64,000 nt of DNA, from the NCBI GenBank assembly GCA_037447655.1, contig JBBHKE010002706.1:372001-436000 (forward strand), given 5' to 3'. Every line of letters starts with the position of its first letter. Positions within the stretch are counted from its first letter, which is position 1. This DNA comes from Zygnema cylindricum. Taxonomy: Eukaryota; Streptophyta; Zygnematophyceae; Zygnematales; Zygnemataceae. Both the position numbers and the translations under genes were made by a program. A model generated the notes under the pieces. The model was not told the origin of the DNA and did no database searches. It worked only from the letters and a program-made list of their open reading frames with translations. Of this stretch, positions 23,700-35,636 are shown piece by piece.

Positions 23700-25800
23700 G
23701 AAATTTCCAACCAAGGGTGAATCTCCAATGGCGTAAAGATGTGGGAATTCTCAATAGTAACGCTTTTAACGCTTTGCTTGCCTGACAACAAAAATGTAAT
23801 AACTGTTTTGTCCTCGGTTTCTACGACGTGGTAGAAGCAACTAATAAATATTTGACTTCTGGCAAGAAGGCTCAAGTCTTGCTGTCGATGGGAAATGCTA
23901 TCCAGTGGCGCTCGCCACGTGTATGGTGTAGATTGGCTATTTCAGTTGACTAACACGACGTCACGAGCAAAGCTTGCAGGGTGCAGTGTCGTTTTGAAAC
24001 TTCCGATAGGGTAGAAGCAAGGGTGGCTGCTGAGTCATGTACGGATATTACACAAATCGCTGTAAGATTCATGTTCCCCACAGTTCTGGGAGAAAATCTC
24101 GAATACACGTTACTGTACGGACATAATAATTAGGTGAATGGGTACATGATCAAATGCAAGAGAGACTCACTTACAGTAACTTAGACTAAAAACGGTAAAA
24201 CTATTGGACAAGCTCGGATTGATCGGTTCAGAAAGTCTAAATAATAATTTAAAATCCATTTTCACATCCTGTCCAGTACTGGGATTGGACGGCCAATCGC
24301 AGAGCTCAAAAGCACCACAATCCAGCTGTTGGCTCAACCGTTAACCGCTGTTATTAGTTCTATGCAGTATGCACTGAAATATAGTATATTTATGTGAAAA
24401 TAAATGTACAAACACGTAGACATTTTTCGTCCACTCGTATCGCCTTGATTAAAGTGAACGATTCATACTAAAAGTGTTGTGTAGGCTTCAAAAATTAGTC
24501 TTCAGAATATAGCGTGGCTTACTGTACCATTTTGTCCCATTGGAAGTATCGAACGCGTTTTCTTCTCCGGTCATGTACACGCGGCCGAAATTTCCGAATT
24601 ATTAAATAAATCAAAATCTTAAGGTACAAAAAAAGTTAAAAGTAACAAAAGAATCTGAAAAAAAGGTTCATTCTAATCCTTGGGAAAAAAATTAAAAATA
24701 TCGCAACCCCGTCTGCAATTTCGCGCGTTCTCGGAAAAGTCAACTCAAATGTTTTTTTTTTCACACGTGTGACTTTTTAAGTCAGGAGAAAAAAATCTCC
24801 CTTCACAGATGGCAGCTCTGGCTGCATTTTTAAGCTCTCGGTTTCAGTTGCTGTTGAAAATTAGGGTTCTGGATTTGCTGGGAATCAGAAAACAGACATG
24901 AATTGGATGTCCTTTCGTGCATATATATATTTGAATTTAAAGATGGTTTGTGATTAAGGAAGTGACCAATTCTTTGATCGAAGAGGTTTGTCTTTCTCCA
25001 ATTTATAGGAAAGTTACTTATATTGATCAACAAGTTTGCAGGAATTTCGCTATTTGTCGCAATAGTGTCTAAAATTGGTAATTGCGTTTAAATGTGTGGA
25101 AAAATTGAATGCTCATTGTATTTCAGTGAGAATTATTATCAACGAAGCTTTATTTTTATTTCTTTATTGTCCTTTGTTTCTCTATAACCGAAGGAATTTG
25201 AATCCTTGCAGGTGAAGGGAATTGCTAAATCTTGTTTTTTTGCATTGTTCAACAATCCTGAACAAATTGAACATTTTTTTTTTCAAATTTTTAGAGAATG
25301 ATTTACAATTCTGGTGAACTTGCCTTCTGTTGCAAGACCGTGTATCGCTGTAATGTTTTTTTCGGCCTTTTAACTCATTTTCCTCCGTGCACACCTGTCA
25401 GATTATTAATCCGAAAGCTGCCACGGTAAGCCAAGATTGTTATCTTCCTGTTGTTGGTCTCGAAACGAAAATCGAACATGTGTGCACGGAGTAAAGCAGA
25501 ATCAATTGGCCGAAAAATAATAAAAACTGATACCTATACACGGTTTGCTGCTTTCATTGGTGGCCCTAATATTCCTGCTAAGTATCTTTTGTGTAAAGTT
25601 AATTTTTTATCATATTTGTGTGAGAAATACAAGTACATGTTAAGAACAACAAGCCAAATAGATACAAATAATTATATAAAGAAAAATGCAAATGAAACCA
25701 ACATGCCTATTTTTATTACTTCATCCAAGAAAAGTAAAAATAAGCTGTTAGATTTTGTCGCACTTACGCTTGCCTGGAAATCTCTTTTGTTTCTTTGTTA
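23700..25800. other. Unassigned AT-rich DNA; one weak small frame
   Basis: Mostly without features. A plus frame from ATG 25478 to 25801 (about 107 residues, lysine-, asparagine- and threonine-rich, starting MCARSKAES) is the only moderately protein-like stretch. I do not recognise it and do not call it as a gene. Confidence 0.35.
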
Positions 25801-25856
25801 ATAAGCTCTCTGTACGATTGGCGTGAAAGCAACGTGAACCAAAAAAGAAAATCGAA

Positions 25857-26095
25857 TATTTTTTGTTTCGAATATTTTGCTTCGAATTTTTTGTACAAAA
25901 AGTACAACGAAGTTCAAAAAGGAAAATTGGAGTTCAAAGAATACATCTAAGTACAAAAAATACAATGAAGCACAAAAAATACGTTGAAGTACAAAGAATA
26001 CATCGACGTACAAAAAATACATGTGCAAAAAGTACTGCCTTGGTACAATTGACGTACAAAAAGTATATTAAAGTACAAAAAGTACAATCGGTTTT
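25857..26095. repeat. Irregular AAGTACAAAAAATAC repeat
   Basis: Roughly 17-base units built on GAAGTACAAAAAATACA or TCGAAT recur about ten times with much drift. Confidence 0.75.
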
Positions 26096-26499
26096 GTAGT
26101 CACTGTTCAGTGATTTATATCTGTAAACGTTATTCACATAATATGTACGATGGAGGATCACAAAAATTGTCCTTTTTACGTTACAAACAACAATTTTTTA
26201 CAGCGAAAACAACAATAATTACATTTCGGAAAAGAATTGTGGTGTGACGATTATGTTTCATGATGCATTTACGTCCTTTGTGTTGAAATATAATAGTTGG
26301 CGATTGCGTTTTTTTATAAAGCTACACATTTAAACTTTTCCTAATAATGTCTTTTCTCGCTATTTATGTGCTTTACAACATAATTAAGCACCTTTTTCTT
26401 TTATCCCTACTTATCAAGACTAACGATTTTTTCCTTCACGAACGAGTGGGCATATTAGACCAAAACCATGTGAATAAACATCAAAACACATCGCGTTAT

Positions 26500-27600
26500 G
26501 TAAATGGCCCTCGACCTAAGATTTTAGTGTATTGATTCGGTGTAAACCGTGTTGGTCGTGAAACACGACCATACGAACACCGGTCCGATAAGCAAACACA
26601 GTAGACATTGTTAGGTATTCCGTACCACATATTTTTAAATTAAATGCACAACGTATATACCTTCCTAAGTGGTTATAAACACAAGCTTCTTCTCGTATGT
26701 TAATCGCAGTAAAAAGCGTTAAGTATAACGCGCTAAATCACCTACAATACGAGTCAAATACACAATTCTGTTGTAAAGTGGATTGGTGGTGTACACTGTT
26801 AATTAGTCGGCATGTTGTAAAAAACGACCGTGTTGGTAAGCGGTCTTACAAACAATTTCCCTACGTATTGAACCGCTATAAACCGCGCCGGTCGCCGAAC
26901 TCGATTCCCTATGAACGCCTTTTATATGCGACGACATTGGAAAACGGATTCGTACCTTCTGTTGTAAACACACCAACCTATCTTAAACACCTCAATATTG
27001 TACACTTTCTTGAACCAACTTCTTACCAGCTAACTAACGTAACAAAAACACGTTTAGTTGCAAAACGCGACCACAGTCAACGGTCGAACAATTGAACGAT
27101 CGTGTTAACGGGCGAAATACGTAACCATGTTGTACACCGATCGGCCCCTCTAGACTATAGTTACGTGTATATTATGAGTAACACGCTAATGTTGAGAAGT
27201 GGTTCTCGACATAAACTTCCCTTTAAGTTAAGTCGATGACGATAACGTTAGGGACAAAACAAGGTCGTCTAACGGGCCCAGTACATAGACGAGGTGTAAA
27301 ACGGACTAGTAACCTATACGAGAATAGAGTGGATATATTGGAAAACTCTTTGTTATTGACAAACAACCGTACGTAGTCGTCGCAAGAAGGAGAGTGTTCA
27401 CCCAAAATTATAAGTCGATCCAAAAACAATTTCGACTGTTTAAAAGAACCGGAAAAAATGACTCCTCGCGTAACGGTATGCGCCATTGTAATCATAACTT
27501 AACGACAAAAGTTTATTTTTTTTGGGGTCCCGCGTATTAATTTCCGGGGTGTTCCAGTTTGTTTAAACAAATTAAGTTTTTGTAACTTTCAACCATGGCG
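26500..27600. other. Unassigned; GTTGGTCGTG/CACGACC-like words recur
   Basis: GTAAACCGTGTTGGTCGTG, with an adjacent inverted CACGACC at about 26550, reappears in degraded form near 26828, 26882 and 27100. This suggests an old roughly 300 bp repeat. A 132-codon plus frame from ATG 26697 has no recognisable family features. Confidence 0.35.
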
Positions 27601-27999
27601 GCCCGATTTTTCTTTGTCGACTTTGCTATGTACGTTTAGCTAAAATAAGGCAAGGGTAGCAAGAAAATAATTAGTTTTAGGTCTTTTCTCTTCTTACTCA
27701 GTCAAAAAATTGAGAGAGGGGAGCGGAGGTGGGAGAGGAAGGGGAAGAGGCGACGAAAGCGCCTACTATTGCAGAGTAATGAATGTAAAGTGGGGTCCGG
27801 AACCGCCTGCAAATGGGTTTTCGTACATCTACGCGACGGGTTTTATTAAATGCACGCGACGAGCAGAAAAAGAATTTTGCGTGTACTTTCCATCGCGCAT
27901 AAATGGGTCAGCTCGTTCGAAACGTCCTTTTGCTATTTGTGGTCAGGTGGAACCCTCCGAGTGATTTGTGGTTTCTGTTTGAAGGTGAGCTGACGTGAC

Positions 28000-29660
28000 G
28001 TGGCCGGAAGTCGAAAAGATAAAATGCCAAAAAGTGCGGCGAGGAACTCTGAGTCCGTAAAATGTACGGCATGGCACATAGTTTGCTCCCCATTCACATC
28101 TCTACACGTGTTGCACACAACTGCCAGAATCGATAGATCTGTGCACAAAGTCATATGTTCGCCGCTTAAACATCTTTCGCGTGCACACCTGGCTGTCGAT
28201 CCGACGGTAAAAACTGCGCGCCTACATAGTCACACCTCTCTAGGGACGGCCTCCCATCGAAAGCTCGAGGTGCGGCACACTTGATAAGTGTGCGGCAAAG
28301 AAAGTGCGACGAGTTAGTGCGCACTCGTCGCACGCACTTTGAACCGTACTAAACGCGTCGCACGTGCGAAGCACGTACATTCATTCGACTGCATTTTCTG
28401 GCCGTTACCGTCTTTACAGGTTTTCCACACAACTGCCAGGGTTTGTTCGTCCATTCGTCCGTACACTAAGTCCGTACGTAAGCTACTGCTGCTTCTGTAG
28501 CTTTACGGTTTTTTACGCAACCTAAACATCTTTTCCAGTGCACACTTGTGGTACTGCGAATCCGACGGTCGATCCACCTCTCCGATTGACGGTCTCCAAT
28601 CGAACAAAAATGTAAAAAGAGGGCGAACTTATCACTAAAAAATAAGTACATCGCAACATCATTATTTTGTAGATCTATCGTCCGTATGCCATCCGTCACC
28701 ATCGATTTCGCCGTGTATACCTATTTCAGATTTCCAGTATTTAGTCGGTTGAGGGTACGCAAGTCCATAGTTTTCGCAGAAAAGGTACAGTGCTCTATGT
28801 TCCGTATTGGTTCGTTTCATTCGCAGTAAATCTAAGCACCATGCGCCGTGCCCTGTCAGTTTCGAGCGGTCAGTATCCATGCGCCTGCAACGCCCATTCT
28901 CGATGGCACACGTGGAGGAAATAGGACATCCTTCGATATACGATCCTATTCATCGACGACTCGTCTACTTCCACGATAAAACAAAAACATTCGACGGTCG
29001 GATATCTAAAGCGCTTAAAAGGTACAGCTTTACGATGTGTCCAATCGCCTTCGCACGTGTCACACACAACTGTCAGCTGCCGTTCGTACGGAGACAAAGT
29101 CCTTAGCGTAAGTACTCTCTGCTATTAGAATATTCGGCGTAACGTTTGTTAACAAACTTTGTTTCGCCACTAACGTATCTTTTCTCCGTGAACATTTTTT
29201 GTCCTGTTCATCCGACGGTCGGAGCTGAGCGAAACGATTCAGCAAACGATCTCATCGAATCGGACAAGTGTGTACAGAAAGAAAGAAAAAACTCGAACGT
29301 AATAATGGATACACGGGGTCGCTCGCACTGACTAAGTAGAGTACGATACAATGTTTATAATATTCTATCCACTGTACAAACTAGTCGCCGAACGCCGTAC
29401 ATGAACTTTTACAAAAACGTCGTACAAGTAAATCCTTGAAGTTGTAGCTTGGAAACGGTTTCGAAACGTTACTGTAGCGAAACGGTACGTGTCGCTGTGG
29501 CTACAACCCCCCATTCTCATTGGCACACGTGGAGATGCTCCTTCAAATCGACGACCTGCCCTACTTCCACAAAAACAAGTAGGAAAATGGACGGTCAGAT
29601 GTCTTAGGCCGTTCACATCACTTTAACAGTGTACGCCGCAATTACCTGCCACATACATTT
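28000..29660. repeat. Diverged long tandem repeat (about 0.6 kb unit)
   Basis: Shared phrases recur in the same order. CACACAACTG(C/T)CAG occurs at about 28115, 28427 and 29067. TCCGACGGTCG occurs at about 28559 and 29210. CCATTCTC-A-TGGCACACGTGGAG occurs at about 28891 and 29512. CGACGACT/CTCTACTTCCAC occurs at about 28955 and 29550. The copies are much diverged. Whether they derive from a gene, a satellite or an element is unclear. Confidence 0.5.
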
Positions 29661-29814
29661 CTCTTCCGTACAAATTCAAAACAATCCACAAGTTAACCTG
29701 TGTTACTTTCGAAACTACCTCAACCGTAAGATTTAAAGTGTAAGTGCATCCACCGTCGAAAGTAACAAATGGACACACTATATATTTGACAATTTTCGGA
29801 CATTTTTCTCAATC

Positions 29815-30012
29815 TCCTCTTTTTTTTTGCCCTCCTCTCCTCTCTTCCTCTCCCCTCCACTCCTTTCCTCTCCCTTCCTTTTCTTTTCCCTTCCCTCGTC
29901 TCTTATCTTCTTACTTCCACTTCTATCTGCGGCTGCCGACTGCCTCTCTTAATCTCTCTCTCTCTAATAATAATCTCTCTCTATCTCTATAATATATCTA
30001 TCTCTATCTCTA

Positions 30013-30053
<41 letters not shown>

Positions 30054-30059
30054 ATCTCA

Positions 30060-30121
<62 letters not shown>

Positions 30122-31605
30122 CCTCTCCTATAACCATAATTTTTGATCTCTTCTCTATCCCCTCCCTGCAGCTCCCACTCTATGCCTCTTTTCGGCATCC
30201 TTCTCCTTCCCCCTTCCTCTAGAGCTCTCCGCCTGTCGTTCCTCGTTTATCTCTCCCTCTCTCCTATCCTTTTTGACCGTCGTTTCTCTCCATCGTTCGC
30301 CTCGCCAAAATCCCGGTCACTCTAAAACCTCAATCTCCTCCGGCTCTCCCCACCCCGCTGTCCTCTCCTTCCTCTCCTTTTCCACCGATCATTATCCCCT
30401 CCCCTCCCTTCCTCTTCCCTATCCTGATCCTCTTTCCTTTCTCCAATTCTCCCCTTCGCACCGCCTTTCTCCCTTCACCTGCCTCTCTCCCTTTTTTTCT
30501 CCCATTCCAGTAGTCCCTCTTTCGCTATTTTTCATCTTGCTCTCTCTCTTCCAATTCCCTTATTGCAGCCCTCTTCCTCATTGTCTTCCCAAACAAACCC
30601 CTTCTCTAGCTCTCCAATTCCATTTTTTTTCCATTTTTTTTTTTTTTTTCTTTTTCCTTTATCTTTTTCCGTTTCTTTTCTTTCTATTTTATTTTTTCTT
30701 TCTTTTTATTTTTAATTTTTCCGTTAATTTTCTTTCTGTTTTATTTTTTCCTCTTTGTTTTTCTTTTTTCCTATTTTTTTTCTCTTATTTTCAAGTAATT
30801 TCTTTTCTCGAACTCAAAAAGGAAAAACCACTCCTGTCCCTTCTCTCGTCCTCCTCCGGTCTCACGCGCTTCTTCTCATACTTCATCGTTACTATAATCC
30901 CCTTTCCTTTCTCCCCTATTCCCTCGTTTCTCTACCCTCTTCCGTCCTCTCTCCGTCTCTACCCTTTATCTAACTCTCCCCTCTCACTTCCTCCCTTCCC
31001 CTATTTTTCCAACAACCATATCTCCCTCTGTCCCTCCGCCTACTTCATTTACACGTCACTATCCCCACTTCCCCTCGACAATTATTTTTTTCTATCCTTT
31101 CCTCTCCCTCCCCTCGTCTCGCCTTCCCTCCTCTCGGCTCCTCTTCCCTCCCCTCCCGACTAATCCCCTTGCCTCCCCATATCTATCTCTTTCTCTTTTT
31201 CTCTTACATATTCTAATCGCGTTCTCCTAATTGGTTTTCTCGGTGGCTGCCTCCTCAGATATTTTATCCTCCCCCTTCCATCTCCAACTACCTCTTTGAC
31301 AAGGTCGGTCCCTCCTTCTCCCACATTCTCTTTTTCTTTTTTTTCTCTCATTTTTTCTCATTGAGAGAGTGACAAAAAACGTTATTGCTGGTATAAAAGA
31401 AGGCAACAGGAGTGAGTTATGCCCGGTACATTAGTTACCACCATTTTAGCCTTCTTCTTCTCCCCTCCCCTACTAGCATCCCTCTCTCTCCTCCCACTTT
31501 TAGCAACCCCCTCTTTCTCTCCACTCTTTTTTTCCTCCTCTTCCCTCCCCTCCCCTCCCCTCCCCTCCCATTCTCGTTTGTATTATTATTTTATTCTTTT
31601 AACGT
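29815..31605. repeat. Pyrimidine-rich tract with CT microsatellites
   Basis: Almost 1.8 kb of CT- and T-rich plus strand, with near-pure (CT)n at about 29945-30118 and CCCTCC-type runs elsewhere. A 296-codon frame at 30273-31163 is composition-driven and not called. Confidence 0.9.
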
Positions 31606-31877
31606 AAAGTCAGATATGGGAGACAAATGGGAGAATTTCGTTTGCCGGATATTGTTGCCAAAAATTTCCCATACTCGAATATTCTTACGACAAATATTTC
31701 CCGTACCCAATATTCTTATGACGAATATTTCCCATACGCAAAAATTTTCCAGACAAATATTCTCTATAACCGAATAATCCTAGAATAGATGCGGTGGTTT
31801 TTCTTTAACTAGTTTCAAAATTTTCATTTGCATTTGGAACATAGTTAGAGTAGTATAATAAAACTAGTATAAACCCC

Positions 31878-31879
<2 letters not shown>

Positions 31880-31909
<30 letters not shown>
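31880..31909. repeat. AT dinucleotide microsatellite
   Basis: Uninterrupted ATATAT run just before the CTCACT array. Confidence 0.95.
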
Positions 31910-31911
<2 letters not shown>

Positions 31912-31929
31912 GTTTTTCTTGTAATGTTA

Positions 31930-34016
31930 CTTTCACCCGCACTATCTCCATCACTCTCTCTCTCTCTCACTATTGCTCTCATTCTCATTTTCACTCTCAG
32001 CCTCACTCTCCCTCTCACTCTCAATCTCACCCTCACTCTCGCTCAATCTCACTTGCACTCTTACTCTCACCCTCACTCTCGCTCTCACTCTTGCATTTTA
32101 TCTCACTCGCCTTCTCTAATCTATACTCTCTCACACTATTGCTCTCACTCTTACTTTCACTCTCATCCTCACCCTCACTCTTACTTTCACTCTCATCCTC
32201 ACTCTCACTCTCACCCTCTCTCTCACTCTAAATAAACGTTGGACCCTCACTCTCACTCTCAATCTCGCTCTCACACTCATTCGCTCTCTCACTTGAAATT
32301 TCGCTCTCACTCACTCTTGCATTATATCTTAATCTCTCCTTCTTTACTTCTTACTCTATCTAACTCTCACCCTTAATCTCACCCTCACTCTCACTCTCAC
32401 CCTTAATCTCACCCTCACTCTCACTTTCATTCTCACTCCCACTCTGGCTCTTATTCCGACCCCCACTCTCACTCTCACCCTCACTCTCGTTCCCGCTCTC
32501 TTACTATACTCTCACTCTACTTCGCTCTCACTTACAATCTCATTCTCACAAAAACGTTCACTCTTTCACTCTAACTCTCACGATCACGATCACTCACTTT
32601 CACTCTCACTCCCATTCTCACTCACTTTGTCCTTCGATCTTACTCTCACTCTTACTCTCGCCTAACGTTTTCTCCCATTCTCAATCTCACTCTCACTCCT
32701 ACTCTCACTCTCGCACTCACTCCCATCCCCGCTCTCTTATTCGAATATCACTCGCATTCCCTCTCTCATTTTAAATCTCACTCTCACTCTAAATTTCGCT
32801 TTCCTTCGCACACTAACTCTACTCTCATGATCTACCCTGCTCTACTCCCACTCCTCTCTCACTCTCAATATAATATCACTCTCTCTCACTCCCATTCCCA
32901 CGTTTACTCTCAATCTCACTCACTCTCAATCTCAACCTCACTCTTACTCACTCTCACCTGCGCTATTAGTCTCACTCTCACTCTAACAGTATATCTCATT
33001 TCCCTTTCTTGAATTCTTGCTATCTCTCACTCTCAAACTCACTCTCGCCTAACATTTTCTCTCACCCTCATTACAACTCTCACTCTTCCTTTGATTCCCA
33101 CAATCACTCTCCCTCTCAATCTCACCCTCACTCTCAATCGCGCTCTCTAACTATACTCTCACTCTCGTTCGCTCTCTCAATTGAATTCTCAATCTTATTC
33201 TCACTCTCACCCTCACTTTCACTCAATGTCACTCTCACTCTCAATTGTTTTATCCCATCGGTCTTACTCTCACTCTCGCTCTCGCTCCCACTCTCGCTCT
33301 CAATTTCAATTCCAGTCTTACTGTCTTATCCCTCTCACTCTCACTCTTACCTTTACCCTCACCTGCACTTACTCTCACACTCATTCTCACTCTGCTCTAA
33401 TTACCACTCTTACCGTTGCTCTCACCTAAAGCCTTTTATCACTCTCACTCTCACCCTCAATCTTACCATCACCTTAACACACTCTCTCCCGCACTTTTAC
33501 TCTCACGACCCTTGTCACTCTCACTCTAGCTCTAATTTCCACTCTCACTCTCTCAGTCTCTCATTCCCGCTCTCTTACTCTAATCTCACTCTCATTCGCT
33601 CTCTAATTTGATCTCACTCTCACTCTCACTCTACATTTCCCTTTCCCTCACACACTCACTCCACTCCCACGATAAATCTTACTCTACTCCCACTCTCACT
33701 TTAGGCTCACTCTATTCTCACTCCATTCTCACTCTCACTTAACACTATCTATTATTTCGCTCTCACTCTCATTCAAAATCTCACTCTCAATCTCTCTCAC
33801 ACTCACTCTAATCTCACTCTTACTCTCTCCCAAACCGGTCTCACGCTCACTCACACTCTCACCCTCTCTCGAATTGCTCTCAATATCACTCGCTCTCACT
33901 CTCTCTCCCTCTCCCTCTCACTCTCTTTCACTCTCACTCTCACTCAATTTCACTCTCACCCTCTCTCACTCTCATTCCCACTCTCTCTCACTCTCACTCT
34001 CGTTCTCATTTCCACT
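31930..34016. repeat. CTCACT hexanucleotide array, block 1
   Basis: About 2.1 kb of degenerate TCTCAC units with CCCTCA, AATCTCA and GCTCTC variants. The unit length, a multiple of three, keeps frames open that read SHSHSLTL. None is a credible gene. Confidence 0.97.
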
Positions 34017-35636
34017 AGTTGCAGTTGTAGTAGCTACAATAATTACAATATAAGTACTTCAACAGTAATAATAATAGTAACGGAGAAAATCTACCTTCAG
34101 AAGTATTTCAACAGAACTAATAATAGTAACGGTAATAGCAACGGTAATAGAGCTTGAAAACTTGTAAATAGTAGTAATAGTAAGTAGATCAGTAATAGCG
34201 GTGTTAATAGTAGTAATACTAGTGAGAACTATAATAATAGCAGTTGTATTGATAAGAGTAGTTTTGATATTAGTAGGTTTTTGTAATTAGTAGATATTGA
34301 TTAGTTGTTTGTTATTAGTAAGAATAATAGCGTAAGTAATTTGTAATTACTTATTAACTAGTAATTAGTAATAGGTAACGAGTAACAGGCAACTGATCCT
34401 AATTAATAATTAGTGATTAGTGCGTAGAAGTTGGTTGTTCGTAGTCAGTGGTTAATAAATGTTTATTAGTAACTACAATTTTGTTATCAGTATTTACTAA
34501 TTATTAGATTGCTATTAATAGTTACCAGGCAGCAATTGATAATAGTTTAGTAGAACCAGGTAGCTAATAGGAAGTAGTAGGAAGTTAGTAGAGGTTAGTA
34601 AGTAGTGTTAGTAACAGGAATTACGACAGTAACAGTAAGAGGAATGGCTGGAGAAATGGTAATAGGGATAGTTAATGAATATTCACATCAATCGCAACAC
34701 GAATAGTCAAAATTAGTAACAGGAGTTGTAAAATAGTTAAAGTAATTGTAACATAGTAATAACAATGATAACAATCCTAAATACAAAAAAAGTGACACTA
34801 ATAGTGGAAATTGTAACAGTAATAGTTACGGTAGTAATAACAATAACCGTGATAGTTACAAAAATAGGTACAGTAATAGTTACACTAATTACAATAGCAA
34901 CAGTTACAGTAATTACAGTAGTAACAATAATTTAGTGATAGTAATGGTAAAGATATAATAACAGAAATAGGCACTTTAATAGTTGCACTATTAGTAGCAC
35001 GAATTGTCAAAAATAAAAACAGGAGTTTGAATAAAACTACAATGATTGTAACACAGTGTTGGCAAATAGTAGCAATAATAGTTACAGTAGTAGTTACACT
35101 AATAGTAGGGATTGTAACGGGAACATTATAGCGATAGTAACAATAATAGTGACAATAACAGGTGCAATAATAATAGTTACAGTAATTGTTACACATAGTA
35201 GTAGAGTGGTATTAATCTTGAAAAAATAGTAATAGTAGCACGAATTGTCAAAAATAGCAACAGGAGTTGTAAAAAATTACACTAATTGTAGCAAAGTTAC
35301 ACTAATAGTAGCATAGCGATGGCAACAGTAACAATGTTAGTTACAAAAATAATTACACCACAACTAGGAGGAGTTGCATCCGGAATAGTTACCGTAATAG
35401 TAGGGGTAATAGCTAGAAGAATAGCAGTAGTTAAATTCAATAATAGCTATTGTAATAGATACCGCAATAGTAATATTAATAATAAAAGTATCACTAATAG
35501 CAATAGTACTTGAAATAGCGTAAATAGTAGTAAGAGTAACGGCAGTGGCAATAATAGTAGTAGTAAGTAATAGTAATAGCATTTATATTGGTGATAGTAC
35601 TCGTAGTAGAATAGTACCATTAAATAGTTTGTAGTG
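34017..35636. repeat. AGTAAY/AATAGT trinucleotide-like array
   Basis: About 1.6 kb of AGTAATAG, AGTAACAG and TTAGTAG words, with an abrupt boundary to the flanking CTCACT arrays on both sides. The array contains longer repeated phrases, for example CACGAATTGTCAAAAAT near 34998 and 35238. Confidence 0.93.

Noticed and set aside
23359-23714. Asparagine/proline/serine heptad-repeat protein
   Set aside because: Generated by the 21-bp minisatellite; alternative frames on both strands are equally open.
30273-31163. 296-codon plus frame
   Set aside because: Pure CT/T composition (serine, proline, leucine, phenylalanine) with no domain-like content.
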